From contig CP084576.1 of the NCBI GenBank assembly GCA_020410825.1, positions 558,001-622,000 of the forward strand: 64,000 bases of DNA, in the 5' to 3' direction. The position numbers and the translations under genes are program-made. Shown one piece after another: positions 54,401 to 64,000 of the stretch. Position 1 is the first letter of the stretch. Every line of letters begins with the position of its first letter. The notes beneath the pieces were generated by a model. The model worked only from the letters and a program-made list of their open reading frames with translations, was not told the DNA's origin and made no database searches. The stretch is from Candidatus Megaera endosymbiont of Mesostigma viride (lineage in GTDB: Bacteria; Pseudomonadota; Alphaproteobacteria; Rickettsiales; Rickettsiaceae).

Positions 54401-57223
54401 TTAGCGGCTTTTAATTACTTTCGGCAAGGTAAACCAAATTTTAGTACCCATTCTTTTACTTTCGGCCTTGATCTTCCCGCCATGTACTTCAATAACCTTT
54501 TTGCACACCGCAAGGCCTACTCCTCTTCCGCCGGCAAAACTTTCTGTCCTTGAACTAACCGTAAATTCTTCAAATACTTCGTCTAATTCACTTGGTGGAA
54601 TCCCTATTCCCTCGTCACTAATGCTGAAAATTATCTTTTCATTATCATTATCCCGTTTAATGCTAATTGCAATAGTTCCGCTTTTGGCGTAATTGATACT
54701 ATTGATGATCAGATTATCTATCGCCTGGCTTAGGTAGTATTTATCAATATTTAAGATGATGCCCTCTTCAATATCCAGCTGCCAGTTTCGTGTTCTGGTC
54801 TCCGGTCCTTCTCGCCAGTAAATAGTACTTTCTTCCTCATTCTCATATAGCTTGCGGCAAAGTGCAACCCTATCCTCTACTAGCTGGCTAAAATCCGTCT
54901 CTGCTAGTTTTAAGTCATAACTTGGTTTATTTAATTTTGAGAGACTTGATATATTCGAATCAAATACCTCAAGACGAAGCGAGCTATCTAGTATCGTTTT
55001 AGCTGCTACTTTTCGCTGCTCATCATTTAACTTATCATAATCCTGAACCAGTACCTGAGCCATGCTCGATATCCCCGTCATCGGAGCGTGATATTCATGC
55101 GTTATATTGCGAATAAAACGGCCTTTTAATGCTTCTGCTTCCCTGGTCTGCTCCTTGTACATGTTTATCCGGCCACTTAGATGCTCGTTCTTTTCTTCAG
55201 TTAGCTCCTGATGCTCTTGTTTGGGTTTGAAAAACATTAATAATACCGCTCCGGCAAGTATTATCACATATATGGATACAAACTCAGGTGAACCCACTGT
55301 AAAATCAATTTCATTTATTCCAGCATAATATTTATATAGCTCTAAACCAAAGTAAAACCCTACTATGCTCATCCCTATCCCTAGCCGCCAACCGGTTAGA
55401 ATCGTCGCTATTAATATATTCAGTACAAACAAGGCAAATTGTAACTGGCCAAATTTATTGACCATCACGAAGAAAACAGCAAATACAATCAACATATAGA
55501 AAATTACTATGTGCCACGCTACCTGCACTATAATCTCATGCTTTATCCTTGGCGGCCAAATCGGATACATCGCCATTACCACCCCTGTAACCATCATGAT
55601 CTGATAAACAACTACAATCACCTCGCTTTGATCGCCTACAAGCTCTAACCTGGTCGAATACATGGTGCTAAAACCATATATTATAAAGTAGATCCCAAGC
55701 CACATGTAATTAAGCTCATCTTTTGGAGCTCTCTCCTTACAAAACTCAATAAAGCTAAAAGCGTGAATATTTCTTACCAAAGCTGATATCATCCGGTTAT
55801 TTTCCTTCTTGCTCTTTTCCAAATAGCTATAATCCTTAATCCCTACCCAGCCCCCTGCCTGCTTAAATATATAATGAAAGCCAAAAAGAACTATCATATT
55901 GACGAGCATTCCTATCAATATAGTATCAGCTTTCACCTCAAAAATATTGCCAACTAACACAACAAAAAAACCTGCCACCATTGCTGCCGACACTGACTTT
56001 TTTGTGCTACGAAAACCAAAAATGGCTAGTAATAAGGGCACAGTTACAATTGGTAAATAAAAACTTGCTGAAGTCATTACTATACTAAGCAAATCAGTTT
56101 TTATAATTGCCAGATAGGTAGCAAAAATACCTAATACTAAAGAGAATAATTTAGATAAAACTAGTTCATTTATTTTTATGTTAAAAGTTTTTCCAATATC
56201 ATTGGCAAATAGTACTGCTGCGGCATTAATACGTGAATCCGCAGTAGACATGGCCATAGCCGCTATCCCTATTATCATTAAGCCTTTTAAGCCTACAAAA
56301 GTATAGTTATCTACTAAATAATTAACTACTTGATTATGTTGCAGTCCTGGTTCTAGAAGTGTAAGCAAAAATGGAATCCAGAATATGGAAAGAGTTACCA
56401 AACCAAACAAAATTGCCGCAATAAACCAGGCCTTTCTTGCTTGGTAAATATCACGTCCCATAGAAATCCTTTGAAAAGAGGTAGGATCTGTAGAAGGCAT
56501 AATAAAATAAAGAATTAATGGTATCATGTCCCATAATTTGGGGTTACCAATATCCAATACTTTTTTATAATCAAAATTAGAATTTTCTATTATTTCACTA
56601 AACGCAATATTGTTATTGTAAATATGATTCCATAGAACCACTCCTATCAACGGAACAACAAAACCAAAAGTAATAAATTGTATTACATCAGTATAAGTTA
56701 CAGCTCTAATACCACCAAAAGAAGAATATACCACAACAATTGCTGATGCTAAAAGGATTGCATAAGTAGAATCCATTCCTAAGAAATAATTAAATATATT
56801 GCCAAATACCTTAAACTGTACGGCAATTCCTCCTACCATTTTAAGGATACCACAAATCGCTGTTATCAATCGTATTTCTTTACCATAGATATCACCCATT
56901 GCTTCTGCTACCGAAACATTCCCCAAAAACTCTCCCATTCTAGGTATCAGGAAGTAAACTGTAATAAACATTTGAATAATTATAAAAACAGTAGGAATAA
57001 GATAATACAAACCATCAGAATAGGTTTTTGTAAGAATTATAAAAAATCCACTGCCCGTAACACAAGTTGCAACTATAGTAGAAACTAGAGCCCCTGTAGA
57101 AAAATTTCTGCCGCCTAAGGAATAGTCACTAATCGTTTTTACTTCCCGGCCGTAAGCAAGCCCCACAACAAGGTTGGTAACCAAAAACGCTATAAAAATA
57201 ATTATATCAATATCGAGACTCAT
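54401..57223 (-). CDS. Sodium:solute symporter fused to a histidine kinase
   Basis: A 940-residue inner-membrane protein. Residues about 1-440 are a sodium/solute symporter domain with about 12-13 segments (DIIIFIAFLVTNLVVGLAYGR, SLGGRNFSTGALVSTIVATCVTGSGFF). A further set of membrane segments covers about 490-690. The C-terminal kinase (about 705-935) has an H-box IRNITHEYHAPMTGI, N-box DNLIINSINYAK, G1 SDEGIGIPPSELDEVFEEF and G2 GGRGVGLAVCKKVIEVHGG. The layout resembles CbrA-type proteins that combine substrate sensing with signalling. No response regulator gene is adjacent. The substrate is unknown. Confidence 0.85.
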   Translation of the reverse strand: MSLDIDIIIFIAFLVTNLVVGLAYGREVKTISDYSLGGRNFSTGALVSTIVATCVTGSGFFIILTKTYSDGLYYLIPTVFIIIQMFITVYFLIPRMGEFLGNVSVAEAMGDIYGKEIRLITAICGILKMVGGIAVQFKVFGNIFNYFLGMDSTYAILLASAIVVVYSSFGGIRAVTYTDVIQFITFGFVVPLIGVVLWNHIYNNNIAFSEIIENSNFDYKKVLDIGNPKLWDMIPLILYFIMPSTDPTSFQRISMGRDIYQARKAWFIAAILFGLVTLSIFWIPFLLTLLEPGLQHNQVVNYLVDNYTFVGLKGLMIIGIAAMAMSTADSRINAAAVLFANDIGKTFNIKINELVLSKLFSLVLGIFATYLAIIKTDLLSIVMTSASFYLPIVTVPLLLAIFGFRSTKKSVSAAMVAGFFVVLVGNIFEVKADTILIGMLVNMIVLFGFHYIFKQAGGWVGIKDYSYLEKSKKENNRMISALVRNIHAFSFIEFCKERAPKDELNYMWLGIYFIIYGFSTMYSTRLELVGDQSEVIVVVYQIMMVTGVVMAMYPIWPPRIKHEIIVQVAWHIVIFYMLIVFAVFFVMVNKFGQLQFALFVLNILIATILTGWRLGIGMSIVGFYFGLELYKYYAGINEIDFTVGSPEFVSIYVIILAGAVLLMFFKPKQEHQELTEEKNEHLSGRINMYKEQTREAEALKGRFIRNITHEYHAPMTGISSMAQVLVQDYDKLNDEQRKVAAKTILDSSLRLEVFDSNISSLSKLNKPSYDLKLAETDFSQLVEDRVALCRKLYENEEESTIYWREGPETRTRNWQLDIEEGIILNIDKYYLSQAIDNLIINSINYAKSGTIAISIKRDNDNEKIIFSISDEGIGIPPSELDEVFEEFTVSSRTESFAGGRGVGLAVCKKVIEVHGGKIKAESKRMGTKIWFTLPKVIKSR

Positions 57224-57356
57224 ATTTTAACTAAGAATCAACCTTTTTAAACATACTAAAAGTTATATTACATTCCTGTCATAGTCAACCTAGTATATAC
57301 TCAGTTATTATAAAATAAGCAAAAGCTTTAATGCATTCTAATACAATTTAAAATTT

Positions 57357-59354
57357 TTATATTAATTCAATTAAGGCTTCTTCAAGTGTAAATATTTGAT
57401 CCCTTAATTTAGTAGCTTCCTCAAACTCCAAATTACTTGCACAGGTTCGCATTTGTTTACGGAGAGCATCAATGCAGGATTTTAGTTTTTTAGGGTCATT
57501 TATAATATTCTGTAGCTCATTAGAAGCTTTATCAGTTTTTACCACACTACTTGCTCTTTCTAGTTCAAGTAAGGCTTGAATCTTGGTCTTAATGGTTCTT
57601 GGAATGATGTTATGTTTTTTGTTATACTCTTGCTGTATAGTCCTTCTTCGTGATGTTTCCTCTAAAGCTTTTTGCATGGAATTTGTGATTTTATCAGCGT
57701 ATAGCAAAACCCTCCCTTCGCTATTTCTAGCCGCCCTACCAATTGTTTGAATAAGCGCTGTTTCTGAGCGCAAGAAACCCTCCTTATCCGCATCAAGAAT
57801 GGCAACGAGTCCGCATTCAGGAATATCTAGACCTTCCCTAAGTAGATTAACGCCGACAATTATATCAATATCACCATTTCTTAAATCCCTGATTATCTCT
57901 ACCCTTTCTAAGGTCTGAATAGCTGAATGCAAATAGCTAACTTTATAACCTAGTTCCTGGAGGTAAGAGGTCAAATCTTCTGCCATTTTCTTGGTAAGTG
58001 TTGTTACCAGAATCCTAAAGCCCCGAGCAACTGTATTTTTTATTTCATCTATTAAATCTTCTACCTGATTAACTGCCGGTTTTACTATACACTCCGGATC
58101 AATCAGGCCTGTCGGCCTTATAATTAACTCAACAATTACTCCCTGGGTTTCTTCCAGTTCAAAAGCCGATGGAGTAGCCGAGACGAAAATAGTTTGAGGT
58201 CTTAGTTCCATCCATTCTTCAAATTTTAGCGGTCTGTTATCAAGCGCAGAAGGTAACCTAAATCCATATTCAACGAGGGAGCTTTTGCGAGCCCGATCAC
58301 CATTATACATCGCTCTAATTTGAGGAATCGTTACATGGCTTTCGTCAACAAACAACAAACCATCTTTTGGTAAATATTCAAATAGGGTCGGGGGCGGCAT
58401 GCCTGCTGCCCTACCGGTTAAAAATCTCGAATAATTTTCGATTCCTTTACACGTTCCGGTGCTTTGCAGCATTTCAATATCATAATCCGTTCTCTGTTTT
58501 AACCTTTGATACTCAAGATGTTTATCTAAAGATTTCAAATAAGCTAACCTCTCCTCTAATTCAATTTCTATATTGGCAATAGCAGTCTTAATTACCGCAG
58601 CTGGCGTAACAAAGTGAGAGTTAGCATAAATAATAGCTTTCTCTAACTTTCTAAATTTTTCACCTGTTAGCGGATCGAATTCATTGATATATTCAAGCTC
58701 ATCCCCGAAAAAAGATAACCTCCAAGCTCTGGTAGCATAATGGGAAGGAAATATATCGATTGATTCCCCTCGAATTCGAAATGTACCTCTCTCAAAAGCA
58801 ATATCATTTCTTTCATATTGCAGATCCACAAGTTTTAGCAGCAGCTCACTGCGCTTATATTTTTTACCAGCTTCGAGTTCTTGCGTCATCTGGGAATAAA
58901 GTTCCGGTGAACCAAGACCATAGATACAAGAAACAGACGAAACGACTATTACGTCTCTGCGTTCAAGCAAGGACCTGGTTGCAGAATGCCGGAGCAGATC
59001 GATCTGCTCGTTAATTGACGAATCTTTTTCAATATAGGTATCGGTTCTAGGAATATATGCTTCCGGTTGATAATAATCATAATATGAAACAAAATATTCA
59101 ACGGCATTTTCTGGAAACATACTTTTAAGTTCCGAATAAATCTGAGCCGCTAACGTTTTGTTATGTGCCATAATTAACGACGGTCTATTTGAGGCAGCAA
59201 TTACATTTGCCATGGTAAAGGTTTTGCCAGAACCAGTAATACCAAGTAGCATTTGCGATTTCTCCTCGGCTTCAAGACCTGCAAGCAGCTCTTTTATCGC
59301 CTTTGGTTGGTCACCGCCCGGTTTATATTCTGAATGTAATTTGAAAAGGCTCAT
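57357..59354 (-). CDS. uvrB: Excinuclease ABC subunit B
   Basis: A 665-residue DNA-repair helicase-like protein. Walker [14 protein letters not shown] is at about 39-51, the beta-hairpin with [12 protein letters not shown] about 90-101, DEXX-like [11 protein letters not shown] near 333-343, and the C-terminal UvrC-binding motif [15 protein letters not shown]. With UvrA and UvrC it repairs bulky lesions. It stands alone on the minus strand. Full length. Confidence 0.99.
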   Translation of the reverse strand: MSLFKLHSEYKPGGDQPKAIKELLAGLEAEEKSQMLLGITGSGKTFTMANVIAASNRPSLIMAHNKTLAAQIYSELKSMFPENAVEYFVSYYDYYQPEAYIPRTDTYIEKDSSINEQIDLLRHSATRSLLERRDVIVVSSVSCIYGLGSPELYSQMTQELEAGKKYKRSELLLKLVDLQYERNDIAFERGTFRIRGESIDIFPSHYATRAWRLSFFGDELEYINEFDPLTGEKFRKLEKAIIYANSHFVTPAAVIKTAIANIEIELEERLAYLKSLDKHLEYQRLKQRTDYDIEMLQSTGTCKGIENYSRFLTGRAAGMPPPTLFEYLPKDGLLFVDESHVTIPQIRAMYNGDRARKSSLVEYGFRLPSALDNRPLKFEEWMELRPQTIFVSATPSAFELEETQGVIVELIIRPTGLIDPECIVKPAVNQVEDLIDEIKNTVARGFRILVTTLTKKMAEDLTSYLQELGYKVSYLHSAIQTLERVEIIRDLRNGDIDIIVGVNLLREGLDIPECGLVAILDADKEGFLRSETALIQTIGRAARNSEGRVLLYADKITNSMQKALEETSRRRTIQQEYNKKHNIIPRTIKTKIQALLELERASSVVKTDKASNELQNIINDPKKLKSCIDALRKQMRTCASNLEFEEATKLRDQIFTLEEALIELI

Positions 59355-59426
59355 TGACTCTGGTATACTACTTGAAATATTTTAACTATAACTATAAATC
59401 ATTACCAAAAAATAACGAGTTTTTTT

Positions 59427-59678
59427 ATGCAAAAAATTACTATCTATACGACCACAACTTGTCCGTACTGCGTTCGTGCTAAAGCATTACTTGACCGTAA
59501 AGGTGCGACTTACCAGGAAATAAGCGCTGAAGATCCAAGCATTAGGGAAGAGATGATCCAAAAAGCAGGGGGAAGAAAAACTGTCCCTCAAATATTCATT
59601 GGTGATTTTCACGTCGGAGGATGTGATGATTTGTATGAGCTTGAAAAACAGGGAAAATTAGATGAAAGACTTGCTTAA
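59427..59678 (+). CDS. grxC: Glutaredoxin 3
   Basis: An 83-residue thiol-disulfide oxidoreductase with active site C12-P-Y-C15, followed by RAKALLDRKGATYQEI, the cis-proline segment KTVPQIFIGDFHVGG and GCDDLYELEKQGKLDERL. It reduces glutathione mixed disulfides and ribonucleotide reductase. It is directly upstream of ftsW with a 29-base gap and may share its transcript. Confidence 0.97.
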   Translation: MQKITIYTTTTCPYCVRAKALLDRKGATYQEISAEDPSIREEMIQKAGGRKTVPQIFIGDFHVGGCDDLYELEKQGKLDERLA

Positions 59679-59707
59679 TAGTACCCCTAGCATAGAAAAA
59701 TACAATA

Positions 59708-60841
59708 ATGCAAACTTCGGTAAAAAATAACTTTATTAATAGATGGTGGAAAGTAATTGACCAGCAGACCATAATTGCCATGGTTATTCTCCTTGCTTTT
59801 AGCCTGATGTTAGTGACTACTGCGAGTCCAGCAGTTGCTAATAGAATTGGACTTACCGATAATTATTTCTCTTCAAGGCACGTAGTATTTTTAGCCCTTG
59901 CGGTGATAATAATTTTAACTTTTTCATTACTGGATAAAAAATGGATTAGGAGACTTGCCATATTTGGGTTTTTAGGAAGCTTACTTATGCTTGTTTTGGT
60001 TAAGTTCTATGGTTTTGAAGTTAAAGGTGCGACGCGGTGGATAAATATAGGTGGATTTTCCTATCAACCATCAGAGTTTATGAAACCTTTTTTTGCTGTT
60101 GTCACCGGCTGGATATTATCTCTGCACTATTACGAGGAGTTTCCCAGTTTTAAAGTATGTTTTATACTGTTTGTAAGTGTTGCGGCATTATTAATTATCC
60201 AGCCGGATTTTGGTATGCTCGTGATGGTATCAGCTGTTTTTGGCATTCAATTATTTGTTGCTGGCTTACCAATCATTTGGTTATTTATTGCTATTTTTGC
60301 CTCGGTTTTCGGAAGCATCGGTGCTTATTTATTACTACCCCATGTAGCCTCTCGAATTAACCGATTTCTTGACCCGGTTAATAGTGAAAATTATCAGGTA
60401 ACAAGATCATTAGAGGCTTTTGAATCAGGCGGTTTATATGGAAAAGGGCCAGGAGAAGGTTCAGTAAAGCAATTTTTACCAGATTCACATACCGATTTTA
60501 TTTTTGCCGTAGCCGGCGAAGAGTTCGGAGCAATTATCTGCCTTATGATTATCATTACATTTGCTTATATTGTAATTAGAATTCTGATTAATCTACTGCA
60601 TGAAGATGATAAATTCATCCAAATTGCTGCTATCGGCATTATCTCCCAGTTCGGCTTACAGGCTGTTATTAATATGGGTGTTAGTTTGAATTTATTACCG
60701 ACAAAAGGTATGACTCTGCCCTTTATAAGCTATGGAGGATCATCTACTTTAGCTATTAGCACAGGAATGGGAATGCTACTTGGCCTTACTAAACGAAAAG
60801 CTTCTTTGGTTAAATACAGACTCCAAAATGTTGAAATTTAA
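59708..60841 (+). CDS. ftsW: Cell division peptidoglycan polymerase FtsW
   Basis: A 377-residue SEDS family protein with about ten membrane segments. Typical elements are DNYFSSRHVVFLALAVIIIL, GATRWINIGGFSYQPSEFMKP, the catalytic-loop segment ARGGLFG-like GGLYGKGPGEGSVKQFLPDSHTDFIFAVAGEEFG and GMTLPFISYGGSSTLAI. It works with a class B PBP in septal wall synthesis. Being 17 bases upstream of murG supports FtsW rather than RodA. Confidence 0.93.
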   Translation: MQTSVKNNFINRWWKVIDQQTIIAMVILLAFSLMLVTTASPAVANRIGLTDNYFSSRHVVFLALAVIIILTFSLLDKKWIRRLAIFGFLGSLLMLVLVKFYGFEVKGATRWINIGGFSYQPSEFMKPFFAVVTGWILSLHYYEEFPSFKVCFILFVSVAALLIIQPDFGMLVMVSAVFGIQLFVAGLPIIWLFIAIFASVFGSIGAYLLLPHVASRINRFLDPVNSENYQVTRSLEAFESGGLYGKGPGEGSVKQFLPDSHTDFIFAVAGEEFGAIICLMIIITFAYIVIRILINLLHEDDKFIQIAAIGIISQFGLQAVINMGVSLNLLPTKGMTLPFISYGGSSTLAISTGMGMLLGLTKRKASLVKYRLQNVEI

Positions 60842-60858
60842 ACACGTTAATATTAACT

Positions 60859-61953
60859 ATGCCCCCAAAAAAGAGAAAAATAATATTACTAACCGCCGGT
60901 GGTACTGGCGGGCACTTTTTTCCAGCAGTGGCATTGGCAGAAGAATTAGCTAAAAACTTAGAACTAGAAGTTCACCTTTCCACTGATAATAGATGTAAAA
61001 AATATTTGACTAATGATATAAACATCAAGTCTCACATAGTTGATTTGTACATAAACCTTAGAGGAATAATCAATAAATTAAAAATCCCTTTTTCAATTTA
61101 TTTATCTTTAATTAAAGCATTTATATTAATTAAAAAACTTAAACCAAAGCTTATTATAGGGTTTGGAGGCTACCCTAGTTTCCCATTAATGTTTATAGGA
61201 CAATTACTTTCTATCCCGACTATTGTTTACGAACAAAATTCTTTTTTTGGTAAAAGTAATAAATTTTTTACAAAAAAAGCAATACTTATAGCTTTAGCCT
61301 ATAAAAGCACTCAAAATTTACCGACAAACTATTCAGACAAAATCTTAATAACAGGTGATTTCGTCCGAGATAAGATCAAAAACCTTCCAGAAAAAAGCAG
61401 TTTTAGCAATAAGCCTTTTAATTTACTGGTATTTGGCGGAAGTCAAGGGGCAAAAATTTTCTCAAGCCTAGTACCAGAAGCAATAAAGATTCTTCTAACT
61501 AAGTATCCGGAAACTGAGATAAGAATTGTTCAGCAAGTGCTGGAAAATGACAAGGAAAGAGTTAAAAAAGCTTATGATAATTTAAAAATCCAAAGTACCC
61601 TCTCCGATTTTTTTCATGATATTTATAAACAGTACGAAAATAGCCATTTAGTTATTGCAAGGGCTGGCGCAACAACCATAGCAGAATTAACTCAAATAGG
61701 ATTACCGGCAATATTTATACCGCTTCCTTCTTCTGCGGACGATCATCAATATTATAATGCTAAATCTCTGCAAGATTCTAATTGTTCGTGGTACTATCGG
61801 CAAGAAGAGGTAACAGCTGAAGTTTTAGCAGATAAACTCCATAGTTTAATTGACACCCCTTCCATAATTAAGGAAGCCTCACTTAACCTATTAAAGCGCA
61901 AAACAGATGGCACTAAGCATTTAGCCAACACAGTCCTAAAAATAATTACTTAG
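60859..61953 (+). CDS. murG: UDP-N-acetylglucosamine transferase MurG
   Basis: A 364-residue enzyme that adds GlcNAc to lipid I to make lipid II, on the inner face of the membrane. The N-terminal GGTGGHFFPAVALAEEL, the GFGGYPSFP loop, FGGSQGAK in the second domain and the UDP-GlcNAc motif ARAGATTIAEL followed by LPSSADDHQYYNAK are all conserved. It follows ftsW in the division cluster. Full length. Confidence 0.97.
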   Translation: MPPKKRKIILLTAGGTGGHFFPAVALAEELAKNLELEVHLSTDNRCKKYLTNDINIKSHIVDLYINLRGIINKLKIPFSIYLSLIKAFILIKKLKPKLIIGFGGYPSFPLMFIGQLLSIPTIVYEQNSFFGKSNKFFTKKAILIALAYKSTQNLPTNYSDKILITGDFVRDKIKNLPEKSSFSNKPFNLLVFGGSQGAKIFSSLVPEAIKILLTKYPETEIRIVQQVLENDKERVKKAYDNLKIQSTLSDFFHDIYKQYENSHLVIARAGATTIAELTQIGLPAIFIPLPSSADDHQYYNAKSLQDSNCSWYYRQEEVTAEVLADKLHSLIDTPSIIKEASLNLLKRKTDGTKHLANTVLKIIT

Positions 61954-62055
61954 TTTTATAGTTGAACTGCAATAACATGGTTGCAACTATCTGCTATATA
62001 TGACATTAATTGATCTTGTATATATTTGATTGTTAAATGATAATCGGAAAAATTC

Positions 62056-62712
62056 ATGTTAAATAAAGCAGTTATTTTTGTCCTTTCCATTTTTCTTCTG
62101 TCATCCTGCGCTACTGGTCCGGAAGGGTATTTTAAAAAATCAGCTAATAATAAGCTTTTTGATACTAAAGGTGCTAAAGGCGGTAAAAGAGCGCCTTTAT
62201 ATAATAAAAAATATATTACTAAAGCAAAACAAAATGTAGCAAATAATGACTACGCTGACGAGGATGACGAATATGACGATTTACTTGAAAACGAAAATAT
62301 TTCTCAAGCAAATAAGGATATGTATCGCTCAATTCTTGAACAGGAACTTGAAAGTAAATATATAGGTAAAAAGTCTAAAGAAAAACAAAATAAAGCCTAT
62401 CCTGTTTTAGTTAGAAATAGCCCACGAGCTGACGACCGCTACTTGGAGGATAATTCAGCCTTAAGAGCGGAACTTGACCAAATTAAAACAATGCTTAATG
62501 AAACTAAAAACGAAATGGCTAATTACAGATGCCCAACAGCTAAGGAATTAGAAAAAGCTCAGACAAATACAAGAACTTCAGGGAAGAATACAGATAATTT
62601 AGGTAATTACAGCGAAACCGATAACAAACAGAAAACTCAATCTACTCCCCGCACTAAAAATTCCGATCCAAGTAATGAGGCAGACACAACTGAATCTGTT
62701 AAATCAATCTAG
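62056..62712 (+). CDS. Lipoprotein, unrecognised
   Basis: A 218-residue protein with a lipoprotein signal peptide: MLNKAVIFVLSIFLLSSCATG, lipobox LSSC with the lipidated cysteine at residue 18. The rest is polar, charged and rich in lysine, aspartate, glutamate and asparagine (DEDDEYDDLLENEN near 75-88), with a probable helix around 130-155 (RAELDQIKTMLNETKNEM). No known domain was seen. It is 102 bases beyond murG, on the same strand, but shows no clear link to cell-wall synthesis. Confidence 0.75.
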   Translation: MLNKAVIFVLSIFLLSSCATGPEGYFKKSANNKLFDTKGAKGGKRAPLYNKKYITKAKQNVANNDYADEDDEYDDLLENENISQANKDMYRSILEQELESKYIGKKSKEKQNKAYPVLVRNSPRADDRYLEDNSALRAELDQIKTMLNETKNEMANYRCPTAKELEKAQTNTRTSGKNTDNLGNYSETDNKQKTQSTPRTKNSDPSNEADTTESVKSI

Positions 62713-62955
62713 TATTTTCTTGCCAGGAATTAGCTTGCCTTCTGTAGATTCTCTAAACAAGGGAAAAACAGAAGAGTAACAATGAATTCATGGGAGTATA
62801 TAAACAATTCAGTGGTGCTTGGCACTAATAATGATGGACCAAGGTCTATAGTTAATAGGTCAACAACGAATAACCCCCTCATCTAAATATTAATAAACCG
62901 GCTAAATACTAAGGTTTGTGCTATAATTTCTGCCTTCTGCCCTATATATTTACCC

Positions 62956-63501
62956 TTATACCTTTTTTACCATTAAATCGCTTCCATGCCAAATAAAGCA
63001 TCCTTCGGTAACCTCATACTGACCTGCTTTATTAAAGCCGGCTTTATTATATACACGGATAGCTCTAGGATTATTTTCATCGGGATCAATAAAAAAAGTA
63101 TCCGCTTTATTATCAACTTCATCTTTATAAAAAGTGACAAATGCAGACAAAGTTGGGGCACCGAGCCCACATCCTAAATATTTTTTATTTCCTATACCAA
63201 AATCGAGTGATATGGTATGCCCTACCTGCGACATATTTGCCAGATGGACTTCTGAAAGATCTGTCTGGGTTCTTTCTAAAATATCTGATAAAATGAAAGC
63301 GTACGGCTTGCCATCAATATAACCAACTCAATACTTCGTTGTGCCAGCAAAATATTTTTGTGGCTTTTCATAGATAAAATTTAAGATATCGTCTTTATGA
63401 TTCTGACTATTATCCCAAAATTCCTGAATATGCTTCTCCTGAAGCCAGCTAAAAATAATATCGATATGCTTTAAAGCAGCTTTTTCAAAATGAATATTCA
63501 T
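62956..63501 (-). pseudogene. GNAT acetyltransferase pseudogene (AAC(6')-like), single in-frame stop
   Basis: From an ATG at 63501 the minus-strand frame codes for MNIHFEKAALKHIDIIFSW and continues through a GNAT-like protein, interrupted by one TGA at codon 58 (63328-63330), where family members probably have tryptophan (KY-W-VGYIDGKPYAF). The rest is intact to the stop: DFGIGNKKYLGCGLGAPTLSAF is the acetyl-CoA loop and IRVYNKAGFNKAGQYEVTEG the C-terminal part. It is a recent pseudogene or a site of sequencing error. TGA is not read as tryptophan here, since other genes use it as a stop. Confidence 0.75.
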
Positions 63502-63564
63502 AATTCTTTCTAAAATATAACTAAGACCTTCTCAACGTGTTGCACTAGTCGGTCCTGACTTCTA

Positions 63565-63978
63565 TTACTTATTATTTGGCTTTTGAATTAGTAAGTTATT
63601 ACTATTGTTAGTCAGATTATTTTCAAAATCATATAATTCCAGCATAAAATATTCATTTTCCGGCAATTTTGTTTGTGGAAAAATTGTACTAAACTCGTTA
63701 AGAAATGATTTAAATAACTTACCTTTAGCTATTACTGTTCTGATACCAACTGGAATCTTATTATGAAGCGCATAGGAGAAAATAACCGGATAAGCTAAAT
63801 TACCAACTTTCATATTTATTTTATTACCGGATGATTTTGAATCATAAATCACTTCGCTATTGCTAAGTTTGATAATCCTAGCATTATAAACTGCATTACC
63901 TCCACACAATAAAGGTAGTTTATAAGCTATTTCATCATCAAAAACCTTAACGTCTTCATCTACAAAATTTTGGGGCAT
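63565..63978 (-). CDS. Hypothetical protein, possibly truncated by the window edge
   Basis: A 137-residue frame beginning MPQNFVDEDVKVFDDEI. In-frame codons continue upstream to the window end without a stop (ending NVILKEI), so the real start could be beyond 64000. The sequence has mixed beta-type segments (NAVYNARIIKLSNSEVIYDSK, LAYPVIFSYALHNKIPVGIRTVIAKG) and an asparagine-rich tail. No family was recognised, and the neighbouring GNAT pseudogene gives no hint. Confidence 0.5.
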   Translation of the reverse strand: MPQNFVDEDVKVFDDEIAYKLPLLCGGNAVYNARIIKLSNSEVIYDSKSSGNKINMKVGNLAYPVIFSYALHNKIPVGIRTVIAKGKLFKSFLNEFSTIFPQTKLPENEYFMLELYDFENNLTNNSNNLLIQKPNNK

Positions 63979-64000
63979 TATTTCTTTAAGAATTACATTA

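Noticed and set aside
62956..63501. TGA read as tryptophan (alternative code) in the acetyltransferase
   Set aside because: hslV and other genes in the window end in TGA and tryptophan is encoded by TGG throughout, so the standard code applies.

Overview
The window looks like a chromosomal segment of an intracellular alphaproteobacterium of the order Rickettsiales, most likely Rickettsiaceae (Rickettsia or a close relative such as a Megaira-type symbiont). The evidence is very AT-rich DNA, a circularly permuted (two-piece) tmRNA gene, an alphaproteobacterial SspB, an NDUFA12-like protein, several ProP/MHS-type and SLC13-type transporters, DUF2608 and DUF2628 proteins, a short SpoT-like hydrolase and decaying genes. 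The exact genus cannot be fixed from the sequence alone.

Positions 1-16625 are an accessory region. It starts with an apparently complete IS200-type insertion element (about 62-592), then an MHS-type transporter, an M32 carboxypeptidase and a single-domain SpoT-like hydrolase, a combination reminiscent of cargo in Rickettsiales mobile islands. From about 4840 to 16625 lies a P4-like integrative element. It has an unrecognised island-type protein, a DUF3987 (YfjI-like) ATPase, a Toprim protein and an AlpA/Xis-like regulator on the minus strand. On the plus strand is a restriction-modification cargo cluster: a nuclease-methyltransferase fusion, a BRO-type protein, a specificity subunit and a protein with a nuclease-like C-terminus. 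A minus-strand tyrosine integrase follows, and the element ends at the 3' half of a tRNA-His(GUG) gene. That fragment is a classic attachment-site scar; the intact tRNA-His expected at the other end is not in the window.

Positions 16680-62712 are mostly housekeeping. In order: a SPOR protein; a coiled-coil/Ser-rich protein with a structured leader; tRNA-Ala(UGC); a type I secretion adaptor and ABC exporter; a truncated glutamine-synthetase-like protein; asd, HIT and DUF2628 genes; hslV-hslU behind a heat-shock-type promoter; an esterase, an LTA-synthase-like sulfatase and glyA; an exported kinase-like protein; nrdR; a DnaA/Hda-like ATPase and an AI-2E family permease; csaA; grpE (heat-shock-type promoter) divergent from rph; an ArgO/LysE exporter; skp-holA-lpdA; a methyltransferase and lytic transglycosylase; mlaD, NDUFA12, rnhA and sspB immediately downstream of the permuted tmRNA gene; two DUF2608 paralogues; an SLC13 transporter; lepB-rnc-era; an amidase; a symporter-histidine kinase fusion; uvrB; and grxC, ftsW, murG and a lipoprotein.

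The right end (62956-64000) holds a GNAT acetyltransferase pseudogene broken by one in-frame TGA and a hypothetical gene whose frame is open to the window edge. Functional groupings visible here are protein quality control (tmRNA, SspB, HslUV, GrpE), envelope growth (FtsW, MurG, amidase, lytic transglycosylase, LepB, Skp, MlaD), uptake of host metabolites (several transporters) and a mobile defence island.
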